This document shows positions 17,644 to 26,421 of a stretch of 64,000 nt of DNA, piece by piece. The position numbers and the translations under genes were made by a program. The notes under the pieces are model-generated. The model did no database searches, was not told where the DNA came from, and was given only the letters and a program-made list of their open reading frames with translations. The stretch comes from BOG-938 sp048498155. GTDB lineage: Bacteria > Pseudomonadota > Alphaproteobacteria > Caulobacterales > Caulobacteraceae. The stretch is from the NCBI GenBank assembly GCA_048498155.1, contig JBEHYN010000008.1:7600-71599 (forward strand), in the 5' to 3' direction. Position 1 is the first letter of the stretch. Every line of letters starts with the position of its first letter.

Positions 17644-18492
17644 ATGACCACCCCCCCGCGTTTCGCCACCTATTTCCACATACACCTGGTCTCGGACTCC
17701 ACCGGCGAGACCTTGAACGCCATGGCCAAGGCGGTGTGCGCCCGTTTCGACAACGTCCTGCCCATCGAGCACATCTACGCCCTGATGCGCTCCGAACGGC
17801 AGCTGGAACGGGTTCTGCGCGAAATTGAAGACGCTCCCGGCGTGGTGATGCACACCATTGTCGACAAGGAACTGCGAGCGGGGCTTGAGCGCGGTTGCCG
17901 TGAACTGGACCTGGCCTGCGTAGCGGCCCTCGATCCGCTCGTTTCTACCCTCGCCCGCTATCTCGGCGCGACCCTCTCCAAGCGGGTCGGAGCACAACAC
18001 GCGCTGGATGCGGATTATTTCGAACGGATTGAGGCGCTCAATTACGCTATGGCCCACGATGACGGGCAGCAGACGCCGGATCTTGAACAGGCCGATGTGG
18101 TGCTGGTCGGGGTCAGCCGTACGTCAAAAACACCTACCTGCATCTACTTGGCCCACCGCGGCGTGCGGGCCGCCAATGTACCGCTGGTTCCCGGTGCGGA
18201 ACCGCCGCCGCAGCTATTCAATCTGCGCCGCCCCATTGTCGTGGGGCTAATCCTATCGCCGGACCGCTTGATCCAGATTCGCCGCAACCGCCTCCTCAGC
18301 CTCAACGAGCAGCGTGAAAGCAGCTATATCGAAGGCGATTCCGTGCGCGAGGAGATCATCCGCGCGCGTCGCCTGTTTGAGCGCCAGGGCTGGCCGGTGA
18401 TTGACGTCAGCCGCCGCTCGGTCGAGGAAACCGCTGCGGCCGTGATCAACTTGCTCAACGCCGCGCGCAGCAAACCCCAGACGGCGGGCTAG
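17644..18492 (+). CDS. Pyruvate,phosphate dikinase regulatory protein (PPSR/DUF299 family)
   Basis: Bifunctional ADP-dependent kinase / Pi-dependent pyrophosphorylase that switches PPDK or PEP synthase on and off by phosphorylating a threonine. The 282-aa protein starts with HIHLVSDSTGETL and has the P-loop GVSRTSKTP at residues 156-164. It is the RP001-type gene that flanks the origin in Rickettsia and Caulobacter. The start at 17644 gives the family N-terminus; the in-frame start at 17617 adds nine unrelated residues. Whether the target is PPDK or PEP synthase cannot be told from this window. Confidence 0.93.
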   Translation: MTTPPRFATYFHIHLVSDSTGETLNAMAKAVCARFDNVLPIEHIYALMRSERQLERVLREIEDAPGVVMHTIVDKELRAGLERGCRELDLACVAALDPLVSTLARYLGATLSKRVGAQHALDADYFERIEALNYAMAHDDGQQTPDLEQADVVLVGVSRTSKTPTCIYLAHRGVRAANVPLVPGAEPPPQLFNLRRPIVVGLILSPDRLIQIRRNRLLSLNEQRESSYIEGDSVREEIIRARRLFERQGWPVIDVSRRSVEETAAAVINLLNAARSKPQTAG

Positions 18493-18495
18493 AGC

Positions 18496-19092
18496 ATGTC
18501 CAGCCCAATCACTCTGGCGTCGCAGAGCGTCGCTCGCGCCCAACTGCTGACAGCCGCCGGTGTGACATTCACCACCCAGTCGGCCGGCGTGGACGAGCTC
18601 GCGGTCAAACAGGCCTTGCTGGCCGAAGGCCACGGCCCGCGCGACATTGCCGACGCCTTGGCTGAAGCTAAGGCGATCAAGGTCTCGCGCCGCCAGCCGG
18701 GGTTGGTGATCGGCGCGGACCAGACGCTGGATTTCGATGGCGTCCTGGTCGACAAGGCCGAAGATTTGGACGGGGCGCGTCAAAGGTTGACGACCCTGCG
18801 GGGCAAGACCCACAGTCTCCACAGCGCAGTGGTTATTGCCCGAGATGGCGTGGCCGTCTGGCGGACCCTGTCCAGCCCCACCATGACCATGCGCCCGTTC
18901 TCGGACATATTCCTGGATGGCTATTTGCAGCGAAACGCCGACGCGGCGCTGTCTTGCGTCGGCGGCTACGCGCTGGAAGGCGAGGGAGCGCAACTGTTCA
19001 GTCGGATCGAGGGGGACTACTTCGCTGTGCTTGGCCTGCCCCTACTCGGCGTGCTCGACTACCTACGGCTGCAGGGGGCGCTTCCCTCATGA
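18496..19092 (+). CDS. maf: Maf-family nucleoside triphosphate pyrophosphatase
   Basis: House-cleaning pyrophosphatase acting on non-canonical or modified NTPs. The 198-aa protein has the N-terminal LASQSVARAQLL (the SxSxxR substrate loop in variant form) and the catalytic-Asp segment IGADQTLDF. It lies 3 bp after the PPSR stop and overlaps aroE by 4 bp (ATGA). Substrate preference within the Maf/YceF families cannot be settled by eye. Confidence 0.9.
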   Translation: MSSPITLASQSVARAQLLTAAGVTFTTQSAGVDELAVKQALLAEGHGPRDIADALAEAKAIKVSRRQPGLVIGADQTLDFDGVLVDKAEDLDGARQRLTTLRGKTHSLHSAVVIARDGVAVWRTLSSPTMTMRPFSDIFLDGYLQRNADAALSCVGGYALEGEGAQLFSRIEGDYFAVLGLPLLGVLDYLRLQGALPS

Positions 19093-19919
19093 GCACGGGA
19101 CCGATGCGCGCGGGGGTGATCGGCCACCCCATCAGCCATTCGCTAAGCCCGCGCATCCACCGGGCCTGGATTGCGGCCAGGGGCCTTGACGCAAGCTACG
19201 ACGCCTTCGACGTGGCGCCTGACGCCCTGAAGGCGTTTGTCGAACGTCACCGCGGCGGCGGGATACTGCGTGGGGTCAACGTCACGATTCCGCACAAGGA
19301 AGACGCCCTAGCCCTAGCCGACGTCGCCAACGACGCCGCATCCCGCGCCGGCGCGGCCAATGTGCTGCTGTTTCGGCCGGACGGCATGGTTGAAGCCCGC
19401 AACACGGATGGCCATGGCCTGCTCGAAGCGTTCAGGATCAAAATACCGGACTTTGACCCCAAGACCTGCCGGGTGGAAATCCTTGGCGCCAGCGGCGCCG
19501 CTCGAGGCGCTGTCGCCGCCTTTGTAGCGCAGGGCAATACCCATATCATTATTGCCAATCGAACCGACGAAAAGGCGCAAGCCTTGGCCAAGGCGTTCGG
19601 CGTCGCCACCCAACCCTGGGCCAACCCCAAGATATCCCCGGGCACGGAAGTCGTCATAAACGCCACCAGCATGGGTCTGGGCGGCACGCCCAGCCCCATG
19701 CTGCAATGGCCGCCGCCCAGCGGCCCAGGCGTGGCGCTGGACATGGTCTATAATGCGCCGGGCTTCCTCGCTGACGCCCAACGTATGGGATGGAAGACAG
19801 TCGACGGCGTGGAAATGCTCATCGGCCAAGCCGCGCCCTCATTTGAGGCGTTCTTCGATGCGCCGCCGCCCGAAAACTACCGGACGCTGGCGCTGGCCGC
19901 CCTTGAGGCGCCCCCATGA
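19089..19919 (+). CDS. aroE: Shikimate dehydrogenase
   Basis: NADPH-dependent reduction of 3-dehydroshikimate in aromatic amino-acid synthesis. The 276-aa protein carries GHPISHSLSPRIH, NVTIPHKE (catalytic Lys) and NTDGHG, followed by the Rossmann motif LGASGAARG. The start overlaps the maf stop and the stop overlaps the coaE start, so maf, aroE and coaE are translationally coupled. Confidence 0.96.
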   Translation: MSTGPMRAGVIGHPISHSLSPRIHRAWIAARGLDASYDAFDVAPDALKAFVERHRGGGILRGVNVTIPHKEDALALADVANDAASRAGAANVLLFRPDGMVEARNTDGHGLLEAFRIKIPDFDPKTCRVEILGASGAARGAVAAFVAQGNTHIIIANRTDEKAQALAKAFGVATQPWANPKISPGTEVVINATSMGLGGTPSPMLQWPPPSGPGVALDMVYNAPGFLADAQRMGWKTVDGVEMLIGQAAPSFEAFFDAPPPENYRTLALAALEAPP

Positions 19920-20533
19920 TCATCCTGGGCCTGACCGGATCGATCGGCATGGGCAAGTCGACCACCGCGAGCCTGTTTCGTCAGGCCGGCGTCCCCATTT
20001 ATGACGCCGACGCCGAGGTCGCTACTCTGTATGCCAGGGGCGGCGGCGCGGTGGAGCTGGTTCAGCGGGCCTTTCCGGGCGCAGTCGGCGATGGAGCGGT
20101 GGATAGAACGCGCCTGGCCGCCGCCGTGGCCGCCGAACCAGCCGGACTGAAGCGGCTGGAGGCGATAGTCCATCCGCTTGTCCGAGCCCGTCGCGCCGCG
20201 TTTCTGGACCGCGCCCGCGCTGAGGCCGCCAAGGTGGTGGTGCTGGACATGCCCTTGCTGTTCGAGGTCGGCGCCCAGGACGCGGTTGACGCGATCGTGG
20301 TGGTTTCCGCGCCACAGGACGTTCAGCGCCGCCGGGCTCTGGCGCGGCCGGGCATGAGTCCTGAAAAGCTGGCGATGATCCTGGCTCGCCAGATTCCCGA
20401 TGCGGACAAACGCGCCCGGGCGGACTTTGTCATCGATACCTCAACGGGCCTGGACGATGCCCGCGCCGAAGTGAACCGGGTGCTTCAGATCGTCACCGCC
20501 TCCGGCTGGACACCCCCGCGCCGCCGCGCTTGA
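19916..20533 (+). CDS. coaE: Dephospho-CoA kinase
   Basis: Phosphorylates dephospho-CoA, the last step of coenzyme A synthesis. The P-loop LTGSIGMGKST is at residues 6-16, followed by DADAEV and VVVLDMPLLFE. The length is 205 aa. It starts inside the aroE stop. The order aroE-coaE-dnaQ is conserved next to the origin in alphaproteobacteria. Confidence 0.96.
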   Translation: MIILGLTGSIGMGKSTTASLFRQAGVPIYDADAEVATLYARGGGAVELVQRAFPGAVGDGAVDRTRLAAAVAAEPAGLKRLEAIVHPLVRARRAAFLDRARAEAAKVVVLDMPLLFEVGAQDAVDAIVVVSAPQDVQRRRALARPGMSPEKLAMILARQIPDADKRARADFVIDTSTGLDDARAEVNRVLQIVTASGWTPPRRRA

Positions 20534-20565
20534 TTTGCGGGGGCGAACGGCGCCATCACAAGATC

Positions 20566-21279
20566 ATGGCCCGCGAAATCGTCCTGGACACCGAAACCAC
20601 TGGACTGGACCCCCGTCGGGGCGACCGTCTGGTGGAAATCGCCTGCATCGAACTGCAGGACCTTCTGCCGACGGGGCGGACCTTCCACCGATACGTCAAT
20701 CCCGAGCGGGACATGCCCATTGAGGCGGAACGGGTGCATGGCCTCTCGGCTAAGTTCCTGGCCGACAAGCCGAGATTTCATGAACCGGATGTTTGCGAGG
20801 CGTTTATCGACTTTGTCGGCGACGCTGTGATCGTGGCGCATAACGCCGGCTTTGACCGTGGCTTCGTCAATTTCGAGCTGGAGCGCGTAGGGCGCGACAC
20901 CCTGCACGAGCTGCGCTGGCTGGACACACTGGGTCTGGCCCAAAAGCGCTTCCCGGGCATGTACAATTCTCTGGACGCCCTCTGTAAGCGCTTCAAGATT
21001 TCCCTGGCCGAGCGGGAAAAGCACGGCGCCCTGATCGACGCCCGCCTCCTGGCCGAAGTTTATCTGGAGCTTCGCGGCGGCCGCGAGCGGGGACTGGAGC
21101 TGGCGCCGCAAGTCGTGCAGTCCGCCGTCGCCCAGGCAGTCCAAGCTGAATATGGCGCGCGGCCGCGCCCGCTGGCGCCCCGTTCCACAGACGATGAACG
21201 CGCGGCCCACGCCGCGTTCGTTCAGGTCAACCTTAAGGACAAGGCCTTGTGGCTTAAGCTGGGCTTGGTCACGCCCTAG
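20566..21279 (+). CDS. dnaQ: DNA polymerase III epsilon subunit (proofreading exonuclease)
   Basis: 3'-5' exonuclease of the replicative polymerase. The DEDDh motifs are complete: ExoI LDTETTGLDP, ExoII HNAGFDRGF and ExoIII HGALIDARLLAEVY with the catalytic His. The 237-aa length includes a C-terminal region for polymerase contact. I used the ATG at 20566 (MAREIVLDTETTG), the family start, over a frame from 20530 that begins with a TTG overlapping the coaE stop. Confidence 0.95.
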   Translation: MAREIVLDTETTGLDPRRGDRLVEIACIELQDLLPTGRTFHRYVNPERDMPIEAERVHGLSAKFLADKPRFHEPDVCEAFIDFVGDAVIVAHNAGFDRGFVNFELERVGRDTLHELRWLDTLGLAQKRFPGMYNSLDALCKRFKISLAEREKHGALIDARLLAEVYLELRGGRERGLELAPQVVQSAVAQAVQAEYGARPRPLAPRSTDDERAAHAAFVQVNLKDKALWLKLGLVTP

Positions 21280-21386
21280 ATCACGTTTGGCGAAAGTGTA
21301 CGCAGTTTCGCGCCGGAACGCGCCCTAACCATTTGATTTATAGCCTTTTTCAACGGGTCAGAAGATTCCATTTGACCCTGAAGGCT

Positions 21387-21878
21387 CTAGGCGTTGCCGG
21401 TCTCGCCCACTTCCGCCCTTTTTCGGGCGACATAGACCGCAGCGAAATCGATTGGCTCCAGCATCATGGGCGGAAAACCGCCGTCGGCCGTGAGGTCAGT
21501 GACCATCCGGCGCGCGAAGGGGAACAGATAGCGGGGGCACTCAATGAGCAAGACCTGCTCAAGATCGGCTTCCGCCACCCCGGTCACTTGGAACAGCCCG
21601 CCAAACACCAGCTCCAGCTGAAACACCACCGCTTCGTCGCGTTGAGCGACCACATTCAGCTTCAGATCCAGCTCGAACAAGGCGTCGGGGCGTCCACGGG
21701 CGTTCAGCTCGACGCCCAACTCGATCTGCGGACGGGGCGCGTCGGGCTGCAACGAATCCGGCGCCCGGGGATTCTCAAAGGACAGGTCTCGAACGTACTG
21801 GGCCAAAATCCGGATGGCGGGCGGTTGGGCGGCGGGCTCAGGGTCCGCAAAGATGAAATCGGGCGCGGCGTCAGTCAT
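21387..21878 (-). CDS. secB: Protein-export chaperone SecB
   Basis: Tetrameric chaperone that keeps preproteins unfolded and delivers them to SecA. The 163-aa protein has FENPRAPDSLQ near the N-terminus, YAGVFxL-type VFGGLFQVTGV, and LLIECPRYLFPFARRMVTDLT with the PPMMLEPIDF tail. The ATG at 21878 gives the usual acidic start; the upstream in-frame extension is not family-like. It is divergent from the Tim44-like gene. Confidence 0.96.
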   Translation of the reverse strand: MTDAAPDFIFADPEPAAQPPAIRILAQYVRDLSFENPRAPDSLQPDAPRPQIELGVELNARGRPDALFELDLKLNVVAQRDEAVVFQLELVFGGLFQVTGVAEADLEQVLLIECPRYLFPFARRMVTDLTADGGFPPMMLEPIDFAAVYVARKRAEVGETGNA

Positions 21879-22041
21879 GGTATTATCCCTTGCGCCGTCG
21901 TAGACGGTGTTAAGCCCCCGTCTAGGATTTATCGGCGATAAGGCGGGGCTGCTAACATGCGCGCCATGGGCGCGCAACGGCGGGACCTGGCGGACGGGGT
22001 TGAGCGTCCTATATTGGAAGAGCAGCCAACCGGGATCAGCC

Positions 22042-22650
22042 GTGCAAGTTCTCGAACTTCTTATCTTCGCCGCCCTGGCCGCCGTGGTCCTCTACCAGCT
22101 CTACGCTGTGCTGGGCCGTAAGGTGGGGCGACAGCCGGAAGACCAGCCGGAGCTGGCTCGCCGCCCGGTCGTGGTTGGCGTGATCGCCGGCCGCTCGCCG
22201 GTGGACGAGGTGGCCTTAGGGGGCCTGGGGGCCGTGCGCGCCCGCGACCCGGCGTTCGACCTCGACCATTTCTTGCAAAACGCCCGCGCCGCTTACGAGT
22301 CCATCGTGCGGGCCTTCACGGCCGGAGACCGCGCGGCGCTGCGCTCGCTGGTTTCGGCGGAGGTCATGGCGGGCTTTGAGTCCGCCATCGACGAACGCGA
22401 GGCCCAGGGTCGCAGCGAAAACGTCGAGTTCTTGCACCCGGTGCGCGCTGATGTGGAAGACTCCCAGACGGACAAAGACCTCGCCCGCATCAAAGTGCGG
22501 TTTTTGGGCGAATTCCGTAGCCGGTCCAAGGGGCCGGAGGGCGAAGCGGTCGACGACCGCCGCACCGCCGAGCTGTGGACCTTCGAGCGCCCGCTTTCCA
22601 GCCGCGAACCGAACTGGATTCTGGTCCGCGTCGAAGCCGCCCAGGCTTAG
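22042..22650 (+). CDS. Tim44/TimA-domain inner-membrane protein
   Basis: Protein of 202 aa with one N-terminal transmembrane helix (LELLIFAALAAVVLYQLYAVLG), a linker, and a C-terminal Tim44-like domain (ILVRVEAAQA end). Bacterial Tim44-like proteins are fixed next to secB in alphaproteobacteria and are thought to assist membrane-protein handling. The start is GTG at 22042; the reading frame continues upstream without a better start. It is followed after 4 bp by mltA. Confidence 0.85.
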   Translation: MQVLELLIFAALAAVVLYQLYAVLGRKVGRQPEDQPELARRPVVVGVIAGRSPVDEVALGGLGAVRARDPAFDLDHFLQNARAAYESIVRAFTAGDRAALRSLVSAEVMAGFESAIDEREAQGRSENVEFLHPVRADVEDSQTDKDLARIKVRFLGEFRSRSKGPEGEAVDDRRTAELWTFERPLSSREPNWILVRVEAAQA

Positions 22651-22654
22651 GTCC

Positions 22655-23893
22655 ATGCGGGGGGCTTGGTGCGCTCTGGCCCTGACCTTCGCCGTCCTGG
22701 CCCTTGAGGCTTGCGCCGGCCCACCGGCGCCCAAACTTCAAGTCGCATCCGCGCCTTCTCGGCCCGCTGTGACAACCGAGGCGCCCGCGGCGCGGCCCGC
22801 GTCCCCGCCCCCCGCGCAGTCCTTTGAACCGCCCCTACAGTTCGTCGACCTCGCCGGATGGGAGCAGGAGGACCACGCTGCCGCGCTGGACGCCTTTCGC
22901 GACGGATGCGGCGTGGCCCGGGACGCGGCCTGGCGCGAAGTCTGCCTGCGCGCCCGCGATCTGGGCCCTCAAGACGATGTCATCTCCCGCGCCTTTCTGG
23001 AAACCAACTTCAGCCTTCAGCCCGTGGCCGACGAGGGGCTGCTGACGGGCTATTTTGCGCCTGAATACCCGGCGCGAAAGGTGCGCGGGGGCGCCTTCAC
23101 CGCGCCTGTGAGGGCCAAACCCGACGATATGGTTATTTTGGACCTCAGTCCTTTCGATCCGCAGTTCCAGGGCAAGAAGGTCACCGGCCGGGTGCGCGAG
23201 GGCAAATTTGAGCCCTATCCGGCGCGCGCCATCATCGAAAAGACGCCCGACAAGAAGCCCCTGGCCTGGATGAAGCCGGAGGATCTGTTCTTCCTACAGA
23301 TCCAGGGCTCGGGCGTGCTGACATTCCCCGACGGCGAACGTCAAAAGGCGCTGTTCGCCGCCGGCAACGGGCGTCCTTTCATCGGGATCGCCACTCCCAT
23401 GCGCGATAAGGGACTGTTACAGGACGCCAATACCTCCGGCGACGCGATCCGGTCCTGGCTGGCTGATCATCGGGGACCGGAGGCCGAGGCGATCATGCGC
23501 CTGAACCCCCGCTACACCTTCTTCAGCCTCGAGCCCGACGACGGCCAACAGCCGGTCGGCGCTGCGGGCGCAGCCCTCACCCCCGGCAGGGCCATCGCCG
23601 TCGACCCCTCCAAACACGCCTACGGCGCTCTTTATTGGATCAGCGCCGAAGCCCCCGCCTTGACGGGGGCCTTTCCCGTCTACCGGCGCCTGACCGTGGC
23701 GCTCGACACCGGCGGGGCGATCAAGGGCGATGTTCGCGCCGATCTCTATACGGGCCTGGGCCAAAGCGCCGGGGTGGAGGCGGGCCGGGTGCGTCACAGG
23801 TTGAAGATGGTGGCCTTCATGCCGGTGGTCGACCTGTCCATTTTGGCCCAGGGCCCTCCCCCGCGCGCCGCGCCGGTCCATCCGCGTCCATGA
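22655..23893 (+). CDS. mltA: Membrane-bound lytic murein transglycosylase A
   Basis: Cleaves the glycan strands of peptidoglycan to 1,6-anhydromuramyl products. The 412-aa protein has a lipobox at LEAC (about residue 20), a Pro/Ala-rich linker, the MltA barrel (GLLTGYFAPEY, FFLQIQGSGVL) and the C-terminal 3D domain with its conserved Asp residues (VALDTGGAIKGDVRADLYTG). The start at 22655 follows the Tim44-like stop by 4 bp. Its stop overlaps the Smr gene as ATGA. Confidence 0.94.
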   Translation: MRGAWCALALTFAVLALEACAGPPAPKLQVASAPSRPAVTTEAPAARPASPPPAQSFEPPLQFVDLAGWEQEDHAAALDAFRDGCGVARDAAWREVCLRARDLGPQDDVISRAFLETNFSLQPVADEGLLTGYFAPEYPARKVRGGAFTAPVRAKPDDMVILDLSPFDPQFQGKKVTGRVREGKFEPYPARAIIEKTPDKKPLAWMKPEDLFFLQIQGSGVLTFPDGERQKALFAAGNGRPFIGIATPMRDKGLLQDANTSGDAIRSWLADHRGPEAEAIMRLNPRYTFFSLEPDDGQQPVGAAGAALTPGRAIAVDPSKHAYGALYWISAEAPALTGAFPVYRRLTVALDTGGAIKGDVRADLYTGLGQSAGVEAGRVRHRLKMVAFMPVVDLSILAQGPPPRAAPVHPRP

Positions 23894-24414
23894 AACGCGG
23901 TCTGCGGCCGGAGGAGCTGAGGCTCTGGGCCATAGTCGCCGCCACGGTCCGCCCCGCCGCGGGACGCTCCACCCCCGCCGAACCCCCGCAAACCCAGGCC
24001 CAACCGTCACTTGCGCCAGTGGCTGCAACCGCCCCGCCGGGCCCGACCGCGCGGTCTAAGGCCAGACCCGGTCCCGCCGTTTCCGCCCCCGCCGACATCG
24101 AGCCAGGCCGCAAACGCCGCATCGTGCGCGAACGCGACCCCATCGACCGAACGCTCGATCTGCACGGCATGGATCAGGACCGGGCGCGGGTCGCCCTGCT
24201 GGGCTTTTTGAGCCAGGCCCAATCTCAGGGCGAGCGGGCCGTGCTGGTCATTACCGGCAAGGGCTCACGCGGCGACGGCGTCCTGCGCCGCCACACGCCC
24301 GACTGGCTCGCCGACCCGTCCCTGCGCCCGGTCGTCGCCGGCTGGTCCTTCGCCCACCGCCGCCACGGCGGCGAGGGCGCGATCTATGTGGCCCTGAAGC
24401 GGCCACGTACATAA
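23890..24414 (+). CDS. Smr/MutS2 C-terminal-domain protein
   Basis: Protein of 174 aa. A Pro/Ala-rich N-terminal half precedes an Smr domain with the hallmark DLHGMDQDRA and VITGKGSRGDGVLR. Smr domains are nucleases or DNA/RNA-binding folds; the stand-alone bacterial role is not settled. It starts inside the mltA stop codon and is the last gene of this cluster. Confidence 0.9.
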   Translation: MKRGLRPEELRLWAIVAATVRPAAGRSTPAEPPQTQAQPSLAPVAATAPPGPTARSKARPGPAVSAPADIEPGRKRRIVRERDPIDRTLDLHGMDQDRARVALLGFLSQAQSQGERAVLVITGKGSRGDGVLRRHTPDWLADPSLRPVVAGWSFAHRRHGGEGAIYVALKRPRT

Positions 24415-24415
24415 T

Positions 24416-24447
24416 CCGCTCATCCCGGCCTTCGCCGAGACGAGCGG
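24416..24447. repeat. REP-like palindrome (single unit)
   Basis: CCGCTCATCCCGGCC...GAGACGAGCGG forms a hairpin 2 bp after the Smr stop and just before the convergent hisE stop. It shares the CCGCTCATCCC arm with the copies at 24796, 47501 and 52743. It probably also acts as a bidirectional terminator. Confidence 0.65.
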
Positions 24448-24450
24448 AAA

Positions 24451-24795
24451 CTAAATGGACCGCGACGCCTTCTCGTCCAGGCCCGAGCGGCCTTCGCGCG
24501 CTTCCAGCTTGGCGGCGACCTTGTCCAGGTCGACGCCCGACCCGGCCAGCAACACCAGCCAGTGGTAGATCAGGTCGGCGCTTTCGGCGGCGACGGCGCT
24601 TTTATCGTGGGACGCGGCGGCGATTACCGTTTCCACCGCCTCCTCGCCGAATTTCTTGGCTTGGCGCTCGACGCCCTCGCTCAAAAGCATGGCGGTATAG
24701 GAGCTTTCGGGGTCAGCGCCCTTTCGCGCCTCGATCACGGCGGCCAGGCGGTCGAGGACTTCGGAAAAACGGCTCAAGCGGGTCATCCTTTTCAT
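24451..24795 (-). CDS. hisE: Phosphoribosyl-ATP diphosphatase
   Basis: Second step of histidine synthesis. The 114-aa protein has the MazG-like signature VERQAKKFGEEAVETVIAA and ESADLIYHWLVLL. The start may be 24795 (GGGGGA upstream) or 24786. It is the last gene of the his cluster, separated from hisF by a REPIN-like element. Confidence 0.93.
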   Translation of the reverse strand: MKRMTRLSRFSEVLDRLAAVIEARKGADPESSYTAMLLSEGVERQAKKFGEEAVETVIAAASHDKSAVAAESADLIYHWLVLLAGSGVDLDKVAAKLEAREGRSGLDEKASRSI

Positions 24796-24892
24796 CCGCT
24801 CATCCCCCGTGGAGGCGGGGGACCCAGGACTGTCCAGCTTGGCGGGGGCCCAACAAAAAGCCTGGATCCCCGCCTTCGCGGGGATGAGCGGG
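24796..24892. repeat. REPIN-like inverted repeat
   Basis: Outer arms CCGCTCATCCC and GGGATGAGCGG enclose a second pair of the type GGACCCAGG...CCTGGATCC. It fills the hisE-hisF gap. The same two-arm design appears at 41009-41113 and 47501-47596. Confidence 0.7.
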
Positions 24893-24900
24893 GTTTAAAT

Positions 24901-25665
24901 CTAACTCAACCGCACCGGAAGGCCTGCGTCCAGCATGGCCTGTTTGGCCTCGCCCACGCTGATCTCGCCGAAGTGGAAGATCGAGGCGGCCAAGACCGCG
25001 TCCGCGCCGCCCTCTTTCACCGCTTCGACCAGGTGTCCGGCCGATCCCGCGCCACCGGAGGCGATCACCGGCACGCTGACCGCCTCGGACACCGCCCGCA
25101 GCAGGGACACATCGTAGCCCGACTTGGCGCCGTCGCGGTCCATGGAGGTGAGCAGGATTTCGCCCGCGCCCAACTCCACCCCCCGCACCGCCCAGTCGAC
25201 CACGTCCATCCCCGTTCCCTTGCGTCCGCCGTAGGTGAAAACCTCCCAGCCGTCCCTGGCGGCTGCGTGCTTGGCGTCGATAGCCAGGACCACCGCCTGG
25301 GCGCCGAAGGCGTCGGCCGCCGCGCTGATCAGTTCGGGCGTTTCGACCGCGGCGGTGTTGATCGAGACCTTGTCGGCGCCCGCGCGCAGGATGCGCCGGG
25401 CGTCCTCAACCGTCCGTACGCCGCCGCCTACGCCCAGCGGCATGAAACAGACGTCCGCCGTTCGGGCGATGACGTCGAGAATAGCGCCCCGGCCCTCGTG
25501 GCTGGCGGTAATGTCGAGGAACATCAGCTCGTCCGCCCCGGCTGCGTCATAGGCCCGGGCTTGCTCCACCGGATCGCCGGCGTCGCGCAACTCCAGGAAC
25601 TGCACGCCCTTGACCACCCGGCCGTCCTTGACGTCGAGGCAGGGAATGACGCGGACTTTCAGCAC
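24901..25665 (-). CDS. hisF: Imidazole glycerol phosphate synthase cyclase subunit
   Basis: (beta/alpha)8 barrel that uses ammonia from HisH to make imidazole glycerol phosphate. The 254-aa protein has the N-terminal catalytic-Asp motif IPCLDVKDGRVVKG and the second Asp region TSMDRDGAKSGYD, with ASGGAGSAGH phosphate binding. It directly abuts hisA. Confidence 0.97.
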   Translation of the reverse strand: MLKVRVIPCLDVKDGRVVKGVQFLELRDAGDPVEQARAYDAAGADELMFLDITASHEGRGAILDVIARTADVCFMPLGVGGGVRTVEDARRILRAGADKVSINTAAVETPELISAAADAFGAQAVVLAIDAKHAAARDGWEVFTYGGRKGTGMDVVDWAVRGVELGAGEILLTSMDRDGAKSGYDVSLLRAVSEAVSVPVIASGGAGSAGHLVEAVKEGGADAVLAASIFHFGEISVGEAKQAMLDAGLPVRLS

Positions 25666-26421
25666 CTAAGCGACCCCTGCGGGCGCGGCCTTGCGGGCGG
25701 CGGCAAGGGCCTCGGCGGGGCGCAGGGCGCCGGTATAGAGCGCGCGGCCCAGGATGGCGCCGGCGATGCGGGCGCCCGGACGCGCCTTGAGCAACTCGAT
25801 GTCGCGCACCGAGGCCACCCCGCCGGAGGCGATCACCGGAATGGACACCGCGTCGGCCAGGGCGCCGACCGCATCGACATTGACTCCGGTCAGGGCGCCG
25901 TCGCGGCTGATGTCGGTGATGATCAGGGCGGCCACGCCCGCGTCCTCGAACCGGCGGCCCAGCTCGATTGGGCTGAGTTCGGAGGTTTCGACCCAGCCTT
26001 CCACCGCGACCTTGCCGTCCTTGACGTCGACCGCCACGGCGATCTGCTCGGCGTATTGATTGGCCGCCCGCTTGACCAGAGCCGGGTCACGCACGGCCAC
26101 GGTGCCGAGCACCACGCGGCTGACGCCGGCCTCCAGCCAGTTTTCGATGGCCTCTAGGGTGCGCACGCCGCCGCCCAGTTGAACCGGTAGCGACACCGCT
26201 TCCAGAATCTCAGCCACGGCGGCGGCATTGACCGCGCGGCCCTCAATGGCGCCGTTCAGGTCCACCACATGCAGCCAGTCAAAGCCGGCTGCGGCGAACT
26301 GTTCGGCCTGGTTGGCCGGGCTGGCGTTGAACACCGTGGCCTTGTCCATGTCGCCATGCAGTAGGCGCACGCACTGGCCGTCCTTTAGATCGATCGCGGG
26401 ATAGAGGATCACGGCCGCCAC
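25666..26421 (-). CDS. hisA: ProFAR isomerase (HisA)
   Basis: 1-(5-phosphoribosyl)-5-[(5-phosphoribosylamino)methylideneamino]imidazole-4-carboxamide isomerase, a (beta/alpha)8 barrel. The 251-aa protein has ILYPAIDLKDGQCVRL with the catalytic Asp, the second half ITDISRDGALTGVN, and ASGGVASVRD. There is no gap to hisF and a 13-bp overlap with hisH. Confidence 0.97.
   Translation of the reverse strand: MAAVILYPAIDLKDGQCVRLLHGDMDKATVFNASPANQAEQFAAAGFDWLHVVDLNGAIEGRAVNAAAVAEILEAVSLPVQLGGGVRTLEAIENWLEAGVSRVVLGTVAVRDPALVKRAANQYAEQIAVAVDVKDGKVAVEGWVETSELSPIELGRRFEDAGVAALIITDISRDGALTGVNVDAVGALADAVSIPVIASGGVASVRDIELLKARPGARIAGAILGRALYTGALRPAEALAAARKAAPAGVA

Noticed and set aside
24562..26157. 531-codon plus-strand frame across hisF and hisA.
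   Set aside because: It is the shadow of two complete histidine genes; its Gly/Asp/His-rich text is the typical antisense pattern of GC-rich barrels.
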